Positions 36,176 through 44,603 of a stretch of 64,000 nucleotides of DNA are shown piece by piece (the stretch's first letter is position 1; each line of letters starts with the position of its first letter). The notes beneath the pieces are model-generated. The model had not been told where the DNA came from, ran no database searches, and worked only from the letters and a program-made list of their open reading frames with translations. The DNA comes from Catenulispora sp. GP43 (GTDB lineage Bacteria; Actinomycetota; Actinomycetes; Streptomycetales; Catenulisporaceae), in NCBI RefSeq assembly GCF_041260665.1, contig NZ_JBGCCT010000044.1, positions 1 to 64,000 on the forward strand, written 5' to 3'. The position numbers and the translations under genes were made by a program.

Positions 36176-36229
36176 TTGAGGGCGGGTGGCCCTCGGGGGT
36201 AGCCTGGTTCGAGTCGAACAAAGATTCGA
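36176..36229 (+). promoter_or_regulatory. Promoter and LexA-type SOS box of the DUF6504 gene
   Basis: TTGAGG (36176-36181), an 18-base spacer and TAGCCT (36200-36205) form a promoter. At 36214-36229 lies TCGAAC-AAAG-ATTCGA, one base from the actinobacterial LexA consensus TCGAAC-N4-GTTCGA, placed over the start of transcription where LexA would block it. Confidence 0.65.
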
Positions 36230-36337
36230 TGATGGGTCCGACGCCCGGAACGGCCTCCCCGCCGGGCGGTCGCGGGAGGGGAAGCCCGTGGCCGTCCGTT
36301 GGCCGGTCCGGGCGTGCGGACGAGTGAGGTGGCGGCT

Positions 36338-36754
36338 ATGGAGGCTGCGATGAGTGCGAATGGGACGGGTGCCGAAGTGAGCACCGATGACGAACTGATC
36401 GACGTACTGCGCCGCCACGGCGAGCCGGCGCATTTCATCTGGCGCGGCAAGCTCTACCGCGTGCGCCAGGTCCTGTCGCACTGGATCCAGGTCGGCGCGG
36501 ACTCCGGCGAACTCCCCTCCGTGCTGTTGTGCACCGACCGGCGCCTGGGCACCGTGGAGACGCTGGTGTTCGGCCGCGACCGGGAGATAGAGCGCGAGCT
36601 GTGGAGCGTGCGCGCGAGCATCGGCCGGGACGGCGACGTGGAGGTGTTCCAGCTGTGCCACGACGTGACCTCCGGCGGCTGGCTGCTGGTCGCCGAGTCC
36701 CTGAGCTGCCTGCCGGAGCACGTCGGCAGGGTGCTGAGATTCCCGGAGAACTGA
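36338..36754 (+). CDS. DUF6504 family protein, probably SOS-regulated
   Basis: 138 aa. GEPAHFIWRGKLYRVRQVLS and the later LWSVRASIGRDGDVEVFQLC with GGWLLVAES match DUF6504, which in actinobacteria often sits beside translesion-synthesis genes (dinB, imuB, dnaE2). GAGGTGG precedes the ATG at 36338; ATG at 36350 is also possible. The LexA-type box upstream fits a role in the DNA-damage response, though no reaction is known. Confidence 0.82.
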   Translation: MEAAMSANGTGAEVSTDDELIDVLRRHGEPAHFIWRGKLYRVRQVLSHWIQVGADSGELPSVLLCTDRRLGTVETLVFGRDREIERELWSVRASIGRDGDVEVFQLCHDVTSGGWLLVAESLSCLPEHVGRVLRFPEN

Positions 36755-36799
36755 CCGCCACCGCCGTTCACGGGGATTTCCCGCCTTCAACACCTGTTT

Positions 36800-36822
36800 T
36801 TGTCAGTGGGGCCTGTCACTGT
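36800..36822 (+). promoter_or_regulatory. RecA-independent DNA-damage promoter (RecA-NDp/PafBC type)
   Basis: TTGTCAGTG (36800-36808), 8 bases and CACTGT (36817-36822) match the mycobacterial RecA-NDp consensus tTGTCRGTG-N8-TAnnnT except for the first base of the -10 box. The same nine bases with the same spacing precede recA at 45990. Confidence 0.65.
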
Positions 36823-36888
36823 GGAAGAGACATGCTGCGAGTGTCCGACATGTCATCAGTGGACCCTGACTAGTACAGGGAGGGAACT

Positions 36889-37413
36889 ATGCCCGCCGCT
36901 CTCACAAGCCCGGACACGGGACCGATAGCAGGCTCCCGAGCCCACCCGCCGCCGCTGCCCCCGATGGGCTCCGGCGGCCACCGCCGCGGCCCGGCCTCCC
37001 GCTCCGCCCGCGACCTGTTCGAGCAGGCCGGGCACGAGCTGGCCGAGGCGGCGACGTCGTCGCACCCCTACGACCGCTACTGCGGCGCGCATCTGGCGGC
37101 CCTGCACGCCTCGGCCGCCGTGGTGACGGCGCGCGCGGTGCCGGCGGCGCCGAACCGCCGCAGGCCGCGCAGCGTCTGGGACCTGCTCTACCGCGAGGCG
37201 CCGGAGCTGGCGGACTGGGCGGCGTACTTCGCCTCCGGCGCCACCCGCCGGGCCGCCGCGCAGGCCGGTCTGCCGAACGCGGTGACCGACGCGGAGGCCG
37301 CGGAGCTGGTGCGCGAGGCCGAGGTGTACCTCGGGGTGGTCGCGCAGTTGCTGGGGCTGCCGTTCCAGGACGGGCTGCCGCTGGGGACGGGGGAGCACCC
37401 GGCGGCCAGTTGA
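36889..37413 (+). CDS. SAV_6107-family HEPN protein
   Basis: 174 aa. RSARDLFEQAGHELAEAATS, YDRYCGAHLAALHASAAVVT and SVWDLLYREAPELADWAAYF are the helical HEPN core of the SAV_6107 family. AGGGAGG precedes the ATG. HEPN domains are often RNases or nucleotide-binding helical bundles; this family is uncharacterised. It follows DUF6504 and has a DNA-damage promoter, so both genes probably serve the damage response. Confidence 0.85.
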   Translation: MPAALTSPDTGPIAGSRAHPPPLPPMGSGGHRRGPASRSARDLFEQAGHELAEAATSSHPYDRYCGAHLAALHASAAVVTARAVPAAPNRRRPRSVWDLLYREAPELADWAAYFASGATRRAAAQAGLPNAVTDAEAAELVREAEVYLGVVAQLLGLPFQDGLPLGTGEHPAAS

Positions 37414-37503
37414 GGGCGGGGCTTCGAGCTCCCGCGAGACGATCCGGGCCCGGCGATCCGCGGCGTGATCACGGCGTGATCCGCGCTCGCTAGGGTCCGG
37501 GCC

Positions 37504-38271
37504 ATGGACATGGCGCACGGGGTGGGTCTGCTCGGCGCGGCAGCGGGGGCCGGCGGAGTGGACGCGATCGTCGGCGGCGGGGGACTGATACAGCTGCCCG
37601 CGCTGCTGCTGGCGTACCCGGCGCTGCCCGCGGCGGCTGCCCTCGGCACGAACAAGCTCGCCTCGATATCGGGCACCAGCACGGCCGCGGCCACCTATCT
37701 GCGCCGGACGAAGGTGGACCGCCGCGTGATGCTCCCCGCCGCCGCGCTGGCGGTGGTGTGCGCGGGATTAGGCGCGGTGTCGGCATCCCGGCTGCCGGCG
37801 AGCGTCTTCCGGCCGATCGTCATGGTGCTGCTGGTCTGCGTCGCGGCCTTCGTGGTGTTCCGGCCCTCGTTCGGGGCCGAGCAGGCGGATCTGGACGTGT
37901 CGCGGCGCCGCCGCCTGACCACGACCCTGGTGGCCGGCATCGGCATCGGCTTCTACGACGGCATCTTCGGTCCCGGCACGGGGACCTTCCTGATCATCTG
38001 CTTCGCCGTGGGCATCGGCACGGAGTTCGTGGCCGGCTCGGCGATGGCCAAGGTGGTCAACGCCGGCACGAACTTCGGCGCCCTGCTGGTGTTCGCGACG
38101 CAGGGCCACGTGATGTGGGCGCTCGGCGCGGGCATGGGCGTGTGCAACATCGCCGGCGCACGCGTCGGCGCCCGGCTGGCGATCAAGCGGGGCGCCGGGT
38201 TCGTGCGGGGGGTGCTGCTGGTCGTGGTGGCGGCGATGGTGGTGAAGATGGGCTTCGACCAGTTCGGGTAG
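37504..38271 (+). CDS. TSUP-family (TauE/SafE) sulfite or sulfonate exporter
   Basis: 255 aa, about eight hydrophobic segments. VDAIVGGGGLIQLPALLLAY and NKLASISGTSTAAATYLRR in the first half and GFYDGIFGPGTGTFLIIC with NAGTNFGALLVF in the second half are the two repeated TSUP motifs. It likely moves sulfur oxyanions or sulfonates. TAGGGT just before the ATG suggests a leaderless message. Confidence 0.92.
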   Translation: MDMAHGVGLLGAAAGAGGVDAIVGGGGLIQLPALLLAYPALPAAAALGTNKLASISGTSTAAATYLRRTKVDRRVMLPAAALAVVCAGLGAVSASRLPASVFRPIVMVLLVCVAAFVVFRPSFGAEQADLDVSRRRRLTTTLVAGIGIGFYDGIFGPGTGTFLIICFAVGIGTEFVAGSAMAKVVNAGTNFGALLVFATQGHVMWALGAGMGVCNIAGARVGARLAIKRGAGFVRGVLLVVVAAMVVKMGFDQFG

Positions 38272-38318
38272 CCCATGGCGGGGCAGGTGTGCGGCGGACC
38301 GGGGCGGGCGCTTCGGCC

Positions 38319-41300
38319 TCAGCTCCGCAGCCGCAGTCCCGAGGGCGTCGAGCGGAATCCGGCTGCCGCCAGGGCCTGGGCCAGCGCCGAGTCCCGGCCG
38401 GCGGACAGCACGTCCTCGCCGTCGGTCTTCGACACCGTCAGCTTGCCGAGCCAGCCGTCGCGCACCGTCAGGGCCAGGGCGTCCACCGCGGGCTGAAGGA
38501 CCGCCAGGTCCTCGGTCCAGGACAGGAGGGTGCGGCCGCCGCGTTCGACGTACAGCACCAGTTCGCCGTCGACCAGGACCACCAGCGCGCCGGCTTTGCG
38601 GCCCGGCTTGTGGCCGGTGGCGGGGGTGCCGTCGTCGCCGACGGGGCGTGCGGGCCAGGGGAGGGCGGCGCCGTAGGCGTTCGCGGGGTCGGTGGCCGCC
38701 AGGACGAGGGCGCCGATGCGTTCGGAGTCCTTCTTGGGCCGACGGGGGGTGTACTCGTGGGGCGTGCCCATCAGCTTGTGCACGCTCTCGTCGATGAGGG
38801 CGCCGGTGGTCTCGTGCTCCCGGTTCTCCAGTGCCTCCAGGGCCGCCGCCAGGGAGCGGAGGCGGTCCACCGCGCCGTCGGCGGCGAACTGGGCTGCTCC
38901 GAGGCCTTCGACGAAGTAGCCGCGGCGGGCCCGGCCCGCCTCCTCGTACGCCGACAGCACCGAGTACACACCCGCGTAGCCGCCCGGGATGCGTTCGGCC
39001 ATCACCGAGCCGCGCGTCACCACGCCATAGCGGTCCATCAGGACCTCGCCGAGCAGGTGCGCCCGGCGGGTCGGGTCGACGATGCGCGGGGCGAGGCGGG
39101 ACCAGCGGCCGGCGGCGGAGGGGCTGACCGCGGCCGACGCGTTCTGGTCGGCCACCACCGCGGCGACGCCGAAGCGCGCGTAGCGGCCGCGCGGGGTCGG
39201 GCGGCGGGCTTTGTGGGCGCTCTTGCCGGAGCCGAGCAGGCCCCGCAGCGGTGCGAGCGTGTCGTTGGTGACGTAGCCGGCCCACAGCAGGTCCCAGAGT
39301 CCTGACAGCACCTCCGAGGAGGTGAAGCCGTCGCCGACCCGCGCCGTGATCCCGCGCAGGAACAGCGCCGCGTCTTCGCCGAGCGCCTCCAGGATCGCCT
39401 CGTGCACCGGGCCCGGGTCCAGGGCCTCGGAGGGTTCGGGCAGCAGAAGCGGCGCGAGCTCCGCCGGGCAGAGCGTCACCCAGCCGTCGTCGCCGGCCAG
39501 CGAGCCGGCGCCGGCCCACACCACCTCGCCGGAGGAGGTCAGCTCGTCGAGCATGGTCGGGGAGTAATCCGCGATCCGCGACGGCAGGATCAGGCGCTCC
39601 AGCGCGGAGGCCGGGACCACGGCGCCGGCCAGCTGCTCCACGACGCGCAGCACGCCGTCCGTCCCGCGCAGCGGCGAAGCCGCGGCCCGGCCCACCGACT
39701 GCCAGGCCGGCAGCAGCATCGCCAGCGTGCGCGGCGGGACCGGCTCGGCCTCCTTGCGCAGCGCGGCCATGGTCCGGCGGCGCACCCGGCGCAGCACCTC
39801 GGCGTCGCACCACTCGGTACCGCTGCCGCCCGGGCGGAACTCGCCGGACAGCACGCGGCCGGCGGCCGCCAGGCGTTCCAGGGCGGCGATCACCGAGGAC
39901 GCCGGGATGCCGAAGCGGGCGGCCGGTTCGATGGCGTTGAACGGGCCGTGGGTGCGGGCGTAGCGGGCCACCAGGTCGCCGAGCGGGTCGGCCACGACGG
40001 CCGTGAACGCCTCGGGGATCCCCACCGGCAGCGGCACGCCCAAGGCGTCCTGCAGGCGCCCCGCGTCCTCGATCGCGGCCCAGCGCTCCTCGCCGGCGAT
40101 GCGGACCCTGATGACCCGGCGCGCGCCCTCCAGGCCGACCAGCCACGGCGCCTGGACGCCGCGGGCCGCCGCCTCCGCGGTGGACAGCGGTCCGAGCAGG
40201 CGCAGCAGGTCGGCGGCGTCCTCGGCGTCGCGGGCGTGCCGGGAGGGCGTCAGGTACTGCAGCTCCTCTTCCAGCGCCGTGAGGATGTCCGGGTCCAGCA
40301 GGTCCCGCAGGCCGGTCTGGCCCAGCAGCTCGGCCAGCAGCGCCGGGTCCAGGGACAGCGCCGCGGCGCGGCGCTCGGCCAGCGGGGAGTCGCCCTCGTA
40401 CATGAACTGCGCGATGTAGCCGAACAGCAGGGAGCGCGCGAAGGGCGAGGGCTGCGCGGTCTCCACCTCGACGATGCGGACCTTGCGGGCCTCGATGTCC
40501 CGGCACAGCTCGATCAGCCCCGGGACGTCGTACACGTCCTGCAGCACCTCGCGCACCGCCTCCAGCACGATCGGGAAGCTCGCGTGCTTGGCCGCCACCG
40601 CCAGCAGCTGCGCCGAGCGCTGGCGCTGCTGCCACAGGGGCGTGCGCTTGCCGGGGCGCGTGCGCGGCAGAAGGAGCGCGCGCCCGGCGCACTCGCGGAA
40701 GCGGGAGGCGAACAGGGCCGAGCCGCCGATCTCGCCGGTGACGATCTCCTCGATCTCGTCCGAGCCGAACAGCAGACCCAGCGTCTCGGTACTGGGGTCG
40801 GCCGCGTCGGTGTCCGGCAGGCGCAGCACGATGCCGTCGTCGGCGTGCATCACCTGCGCGTCCAGGCCGTAGCGCTCGCGCAGCCGGGTGCCGATGGCCA
40901 GCGCCCAGGGGGCGTGCACCTGCGCGCCGAACGGGGAGTGGATCAGCACCTTCCAGTCGCCGAGCTCGTCGCGGGTGCGCTCGACCACGATGGTGCGGTC
41001 GTCCGGGACGCGGCCGGTGGCCTGCTTCTGCTCGCGCAGGTAGGACAGCAGGTTGTCGGCGGCCCAGTCGTCCAGGCCGGACTCCTTCAGCCGGGTCTTC
41101 GAGGCGTCCTCGTCGGCCTTGCCCAGCTCGCGCAGGAAGCCGCCGAGGGCGCGGCCCAGCTCCAGCGGGCGGCCCAGCGCGTCGCCGTGCCAGAACGGCA
41201 GCTTGCCCGGCATCCCCGGGGCGGGGGAGACCAGGACGCGGTCGTGCGTGATGTCCTCGATCCGCCAGGAGGACGAGCCCAGCGTGAACACGTCGCCGAC

Positions 41301-43082
41301 CCGCGACTCGTAGACCATCTCCTCGTCCAGCTCGCCGACCCGCTTGGCGCCCTCCTTGGCGCCGGCCAGGAAGACGCCGAAGTAGCCGCGGTCCGGGATG
41401 GTGCCGCCGGAGGTGACGGCCAGCCGCTGCGCGCCCGGGCGCGCCGACAGCTTGCCCTCGACGCGGTCCCAGACGATGCGCGGCTTCAGCTCGGCGAACT
41501 CGTCCGAGGGATAGCGGCCGGAGAGCAGGTCGAGCACTGATTCGTAGGCCGAGTCCGGCAGCGCGGCGAACGGCATCGCGCGGCGGATCAGGGCGATGAG
41601 GTCGGCCGCCGGCCAGTCCTCGACCGCGACCATCGCGATGATGTGCTGGGCCAGCACGTCCAGCGGGTTGCGCACCACCTTCAGCGCCTCGATGGAGCCG
41701 GCCGCCATCCGCTCGGCCACCACCGCCGACTGCACCAGGTCGCCCCGGTACTTGGGGAAGATCACCCCGCGCGAGACCGCGCCGACCTGGTGCCCGGCGC
41801 GCCCGACCCGCTGCAGGCCGGCGGCCACCGACGGCGGCGACTCCACCTGCACCACCAGGTCCACCGCGCCCATGTCGATGCCCAGCTCCAGGCTGGAGGT
41901 GGCGACCACGGCCGGCAGGTTCCCGGCCTTCAACGCCTCCTCGATGTCGGCGCGCTGCTCCTTGGACACCGAGCCGTGGTGCGCCCGGGCCAGGACCGGC
42001 GGGGCGCCGGAGACCTGCCCGGCCTGGGCCATCATTTCGGCTGGTGAGGAGGTGCTGAGCAGCTGCTTCGTGCTCAGCGGCTCGTCGAGCCCGTCGCGCT
42101 CGCCGGCCACGCCGCCGTTGGTCCGCTCCCAGTGCGCCTCGTTCAGCTTGCCGGTCAGCCGCTCGGCCAGCCGCCGGGAGTTGGTGAAGACGATGGTCGA
42201 GCGGTGCCGCTCGATCAGGTCCGCCACGGCGGCCTCGACGTGCGGCCACACCGAGGCCTGCCGCCGCCCGGTCTGGTCGGCGGCGACCAGCTCGCCGTCG
42301 TCGGTGTCCAGCGCGCCCATGTCCTCGACCGGCACCGACACCCGGATGTCGAAGCTCTTGGCGATCTTCGGCGCGACGATCCGCACCGGATGCGGCCCGC
42401 CGAGGAACTGCGCCACGGTCTCGGCCGGCCGCACGGTCGCCGACAGGCCGATCCGCCGCGCCGGACGCTCCAGCAACGCGTCCAGCCGCTCCAGCGAGAC
42501 GGCCAGGTGCGAGCCGCGCTTGGTCCCGGCGACCGCGTGCACCTCGTCGACGATCACCGTCTCGACGCCGCGCAGCGACTCACGGGCCGCCGAGGTGAGG
42601 ATCAGGAACAGCGACTCGGGGGTGGTGATCAGGATGTCCGAGGGCTTGGTCATGAACTTGCGCCGCTGGTCGGCCGGGGTGTCGCCGGAGCGCACCGCGA
42701 TGTCCACCTCCGGCTCGGGCAGGCCCAGGCGCGCGGCGGCCTGCTTCAGCCCGGCCAGCGGCGCGCGCAGGTTGCGCTCGACGTCCACGGCCAGCGCCTT
42801 CAGCGGCGAGACGTACAGGACACGGCAGCGGCGCTTGGGCTCGCTCGGGGGCGGGCCGAAGGCCAGGCGGTCCAGGGCGGCCAGGAAGGCGGCGAGCGTC
42901 TTGCCGGACCCGGTCGGCGCCACGACCAGGGCGTTCTTCTCCTCGGCGAGCGCGTTCCAGGCCCCGGCCTGGGCGCTCGTGGGCTCGGCGAAGGCAGCCG
43001 TGAACCAGGCCTTGGTGGCTGGATGGAAGTGATCCAGGGCTGCCGACCCAGCCGTTCGGTGAGGTACTGCCATAAGATCCAT
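38319..43082 (-). CDS. lhr: Large ATP-dependent helicase Lhr
   Basis: 1587 aa, full length for the family. Walker A APTGSGKT has Lys61, motif II is DEVH (179-182) and motif VI is LQRVGRAGHQVG; the long C-terminal half is the DUF1998-free Lhr-CTD region, including LLPRTRPGKRTPLWQQRQR. Lhr unwinds DNA and RNA:DNA hybrids and is part of the mitomycin C response in mycobacteria. AAGG lies before the ATG at 43082; ATG at 43073 is an alternative. It is divergent from the DUF3046 gene. Confidence 0.95.
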   Translation of the reverse strand: MDLMAVPHRTAGSAALDHFHPATKAWFTAAFAEPTSAQAGAWNALAEEKNALVVAPTGSGKTLAAFLAALDRLAFGPPPSEPKRRCRVLYVSPLKALAVDVERNLRAPLAGLKQAAARLGLPEPEVDIAVRSGDTPADQRRKFMTKPSDILITTPESLFLILTSAARESLRGVETVIVDEVHAVAGTKRGSHLAVSLERLDALLERPARRIGLSATVRPAETVAQFLGGPHPVRIVAPKIAKSFDIRVSVPVEDMGALDTDDGELVAADQTGRRQASVWPHVEAAVADLIERHRSTIVFTNSRRLAERLTGKLNEAHWERTNGGVAGERDGLDEPLSTKQLLSTSSPAEMMAQAGQVSGAPPVLARAHHGSVSKEQRADIEEALKAGNLPAVVATSSLELGIDMGAVDLVVQVESPPSVAAGLQRVGRAGHQVGAVSRGVIFPKYRGDLVQSAVVAERMAAGSIEALKVVRNPLDVLAQHIIAMVAVEDWPAADLIALIRRAMPFAALPDSAYESVLDLLSGRYPSDEFAELKPRIVWDRVEGKLSARPGAQRLAVTSGGTIPDRGYFGVFLAGAKEGAKRVGELDEEMVYESRVGDVFTLGSSSWRIEDITHDRVLVSPAPGMPGKLPFWHGDALGRPLELGRALGGFLRELGKADEDASKTRLKESGLDDWAADNLLSYLREQKQATGRVPDDRTIVVERTRDELGDWKVLIHSPFGAQVHAPWALAIGTRLRERYGLDAQVMHADDGIVLRLPDTDAADPSTETLGLLFGSDEIEEIVTGEIGGSALFASRFRECAGRALLLPRTRPGKRTPLWQQRQRSAQLLAVAAKHASFPIVLEAVREVLQDVYDVPGLIELCRDIEARKVRIVEVETAQPSPFARSLLFGYIAQFMYEGDSPLAERRAAALSLDPALLAELLGQTGLRDLLDPDILTALEEELQYLTPSRHARDAEDAADLLRLLGPLSTAEAAARGVQAPWLVGLEGARRVIRVRIAGEERWAAIEDAGRLQDALGVPLPVGIPEAFTAVVADPLGDLVARYARTHGPFNAIEPAARFGIPASSVIAALERLAAAGRVLSGEFRPGGSGTEWCDAEVLRRVRRRTMAALRKEAEPVPPRTLAMLLPAWQSVGRAAASPLRGTDGVLRVVEQLAGAVVPASALERLILPSRIADYSPTMLDELTSSGEVVWAGAGSLAGDDGWVTLCPAELAPLLLPEPSEALDPGPVHEAILEALGEDAALFLRGITARVGDGFTSSEVLSGLWDLLWAGYVTNDTLAPLRGLLGSGKSAHKARRPTPRGRYARFGVAAVVADQNASAAVSPSAAGRWSRLAPRIVDPTRRAHLLGEVLMDRYGVVTRGSVMAERIPGGYAGVYSVLSAYEEAGRARRGYFVEGLGAAQFAADGAVDRLRSLAAALEALENREHETTGALIDESVHKLMGTPHEYTPRRPKKDSERIGALVLAATDPANAYGAALPWPARPVGDDGTPATGHKPGRKAGALVVLVDGELVLYVERGGRTLLSWTEDLAVLQPAVDALALTVRDGWLGKLTVSKTDGEDVLSAGRDSALAQALAAAGFRSTPSGLRLRS

Positions 43083-43128
43083 GGTGCCTTGTGGGTCTGA
43101 CAGACTGTGACCCATGCGGTCAGGGACG

Positions 43129-43314
43129 ATGCGGCTTCAGGACTTCTGGGAGCGGATGCGGGAGGAGTTCGGGCCGCTGGCCGATTCGTTCTCGCGGGAC
43201 CACGTGATGAGCGAGCTGGGCGGGCGCACCGTGATGGAGGCGCTGCGGGACGGCGTGGAAGTCAAGGACGTCTGGGGCGCCGTCGCCAAGGACCGGGATC
43301 TGCCCTTCTTCTAG
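43129..43314 (+). CDS. DUF3046 family protein
   Basis: 61 aa. MRLQDFWERMREEFGPLADS and FSRDHVMSELGGRTVMEALR with VKDVWGAVAKD match DUF3046, a tiny protein usually placed just before recA in actinobacteria. AGGGACG precedes the ATG at 43129; the ATG at 43114 adds only five residues. Here several genes separate it from recA. Function is unknown. Confidence 0.9.
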   Translation: MRLQDFWERMREEFGPLADSFSRDHVMSELGGRTVMEALRDGVEVKDVWGAVAKDRDLPFF

Positions 43315-43325
43315 CTGTTGGGCCC

Positions 43326-43355
43326 GGCGCCTCAAGGCGCCTCAAGGCGCCTCAA
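43326..43355. repeat. GGCGCCTCAA tandem repeat at the MerR gene end
   Basis: The 10-base unit occurs three times in a row. The last copy supplies the TGA of the minus-strand MerR gene. Confidence 0.9.
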
Positions 43356-43696
43356 GGATGGGTGTCGGTGACCGCGATGACCTCGTCCAGCCGGTGCAGC
43401 GCGGCCTGGAGCTGCTCGACGCGGTCGCGGATGCGGTCGCGCTCGGCGCGCAGCATGCGGCGCTGCCCCTCGTCGGTGTGGCCGGCGTCGTGGCAGGTCA
43501 GCAGTTCGGCGATGTTCTTGCTGGTCAGCCCGGCGGCGTACATCTGCTGGAAGAAGCGGACCAGCTCGACGGCGGTGTCCGGGTACTGGCGCTGGCCGGA
43601 TGGGCTGCGTTCCGGGATCAGCAGCCCCTGTTCTTCGTAGTAGCGCAACGCCCGGACGCTGACGCCCGAGCGCGTCGCCAGTTCGCCGATCCGCAT
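43352..43696 (-). CDS. MerR-family regulator
   Basis: 114 aa. MRIGELATRSGVSVRALRYY and EEQGLLIPERSPSGQRQYPD form the winged helix-turn-helix; a coiled-coil dimer helix follows (RAERDRIRDRVEQLQAALHR). No Cys cluster for metal binding is present, so it probably senses an organic ligand or redox state. It is divergent from an SDR gene whose promoter has the long spacer that MerR proteins act on. Confidence 0.92.
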   Translation of the reverse strand: MRIGELATRSGVSVRALRYYEEQGLLIPERSPSGQRQYPDTAVELVRFFQQMYAAGLTSKNIAELLTCHDAGHTDEGQRRMLRAERDRIRDRVEQLQAALHRLDEVIAVTDTHP

Positions 43697-43723
43697 CTGT
43701 CCCGCCTCCGGCCGAGTTCGGAC

Positions 43724-43755
43724 TTGCCTCTCACGTCAACGTGAGGTTTTAGCGT
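43724..43755 (+). promoter_or_regulatory. MerR-type promoter of the SDR gene
   Basis: TTGCCT (43724-43729) and TAGCGT (43750-43755) are 20 bases apart, longer than the usual 17. Within the spacer CTCACGT-CA-ACGTGAG (43730-43745) is a perfect inverted repeat, the expected MerR binding site. Confidence 0.7.
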
Positions 43756-43762
43756 ACCCGGC

Positions 43763-44491
43763 ATGGAGATCAACGGATCGATCGCACTCGTCACCGGCGC
43801 CAACCGCGGGCTCGGCCGCGCCTTCACCGCGCACCTGCTCGACCGCGGTGCCGCCAAGGTCTACGCCGCCGCGCGCCGGCCCGCGGACATGAGCCTGGAC
43901 GGCCTGGACGCGGACCGCGTCGTACGCCTCGCCCTGGACGTCACCGACCCCGACGCGGTGCGCCGCGCCGCCGAGCAGGCGCCGGACGTCACCCTGCTGG
44001 TCAACAACGCGGGGTCCAACACCTGGCAGGACCTGGTGGCCGGGGACCTGGACCGGATCAGGCTGGAGCTGGAGACCCACCTGTTCGGGTCCCTGCACAT
44101 GGTCCGGGCGTTCGCCCCGGCGCTGGGGGGCAACGGCGGCGGCGCGGTGGTGAACGTCCTGTCGGCGATGTCCTGGTTCGCCCATCCCGGCGCCAACGCC
44201 TACCACGTCGCCAAGGCCGCGGCGTGGGCGATGGCCAACGGCGTCCGCCTCGAACTGGCCGGCCAGGGCACCCTGGTCACCGCCGTGCACCTGGGCCTGG
44301 CCGACACCGACATGAGCGCCGGGTTCGACAGTGAGAAGCTGCCGCCGCTCGAGGTCGCCCGCGCCGCGCTGGACGGGGTCGAGGCCGGCGCCTGGGAGGT
44401 GCTTGTGGACGAGTGGAGCCGCTCGGTCAAGGCCTCGCTCGCCGCGGACCCCCATCCCTTCTACGAAGCGCTCGCGGCGGCCACGTTCTGA
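43763..44491 (+). CDS. Short-chain dehydrogenase/reductase under MerR control
   Basis: 242 aa. TGANRGLG at 11-18, NNAG at 81-84, Ser134 and YHVAK (Tyr147, Lys151) complete the SDR active site. It is a NAD(P)-dependent oxidoreductase of unknown substrate. The MerR-type promoter directly upstream and the divergent MerR gene suggest it is induced by the compound it transforms. Confidence 0.92.
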   Translation: MEINGSIALVTGANRGLGRAFTAHLLDRGAAKVYAAARRPADMSLDGLDADRVVRLALDVTDPDAVRRAAEQAPDVTLLVNNAGSNTWQDLVAGDLDRIRLELETHLFGSLHMVRAFAPALGGNGGGAVVNVLSAMSWFAHPGANAYHVAKAAAWAMANGVRLELAGQGTLVTAVHLGLADTDMSAGFDSEKLPPLEVARAALDGVEAGAWEVLVDEWSRSVKASLAADPHPFYEALAAATF

Positions 44492-44603
44492 CCCGGTTCC
44501 GACCCGGGACTGACTCGCTGCCCTGAGTCGCCCGGCCGGAATCGTCAGGTCCGCAGCCGGAACGCCGCTTCCGGCGGGTAAGGATCCCCGCTACGTTCCA
44601 CGT

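Noticed and set aside
37768-42249. A 1493-codon open frame antisense to lhr
   Set aside because: It is a shadow of the high-GC lhr codon pattern; the product is Arg/Gly/Ala-rich without motifs, and lhr has clear helicase motifs.
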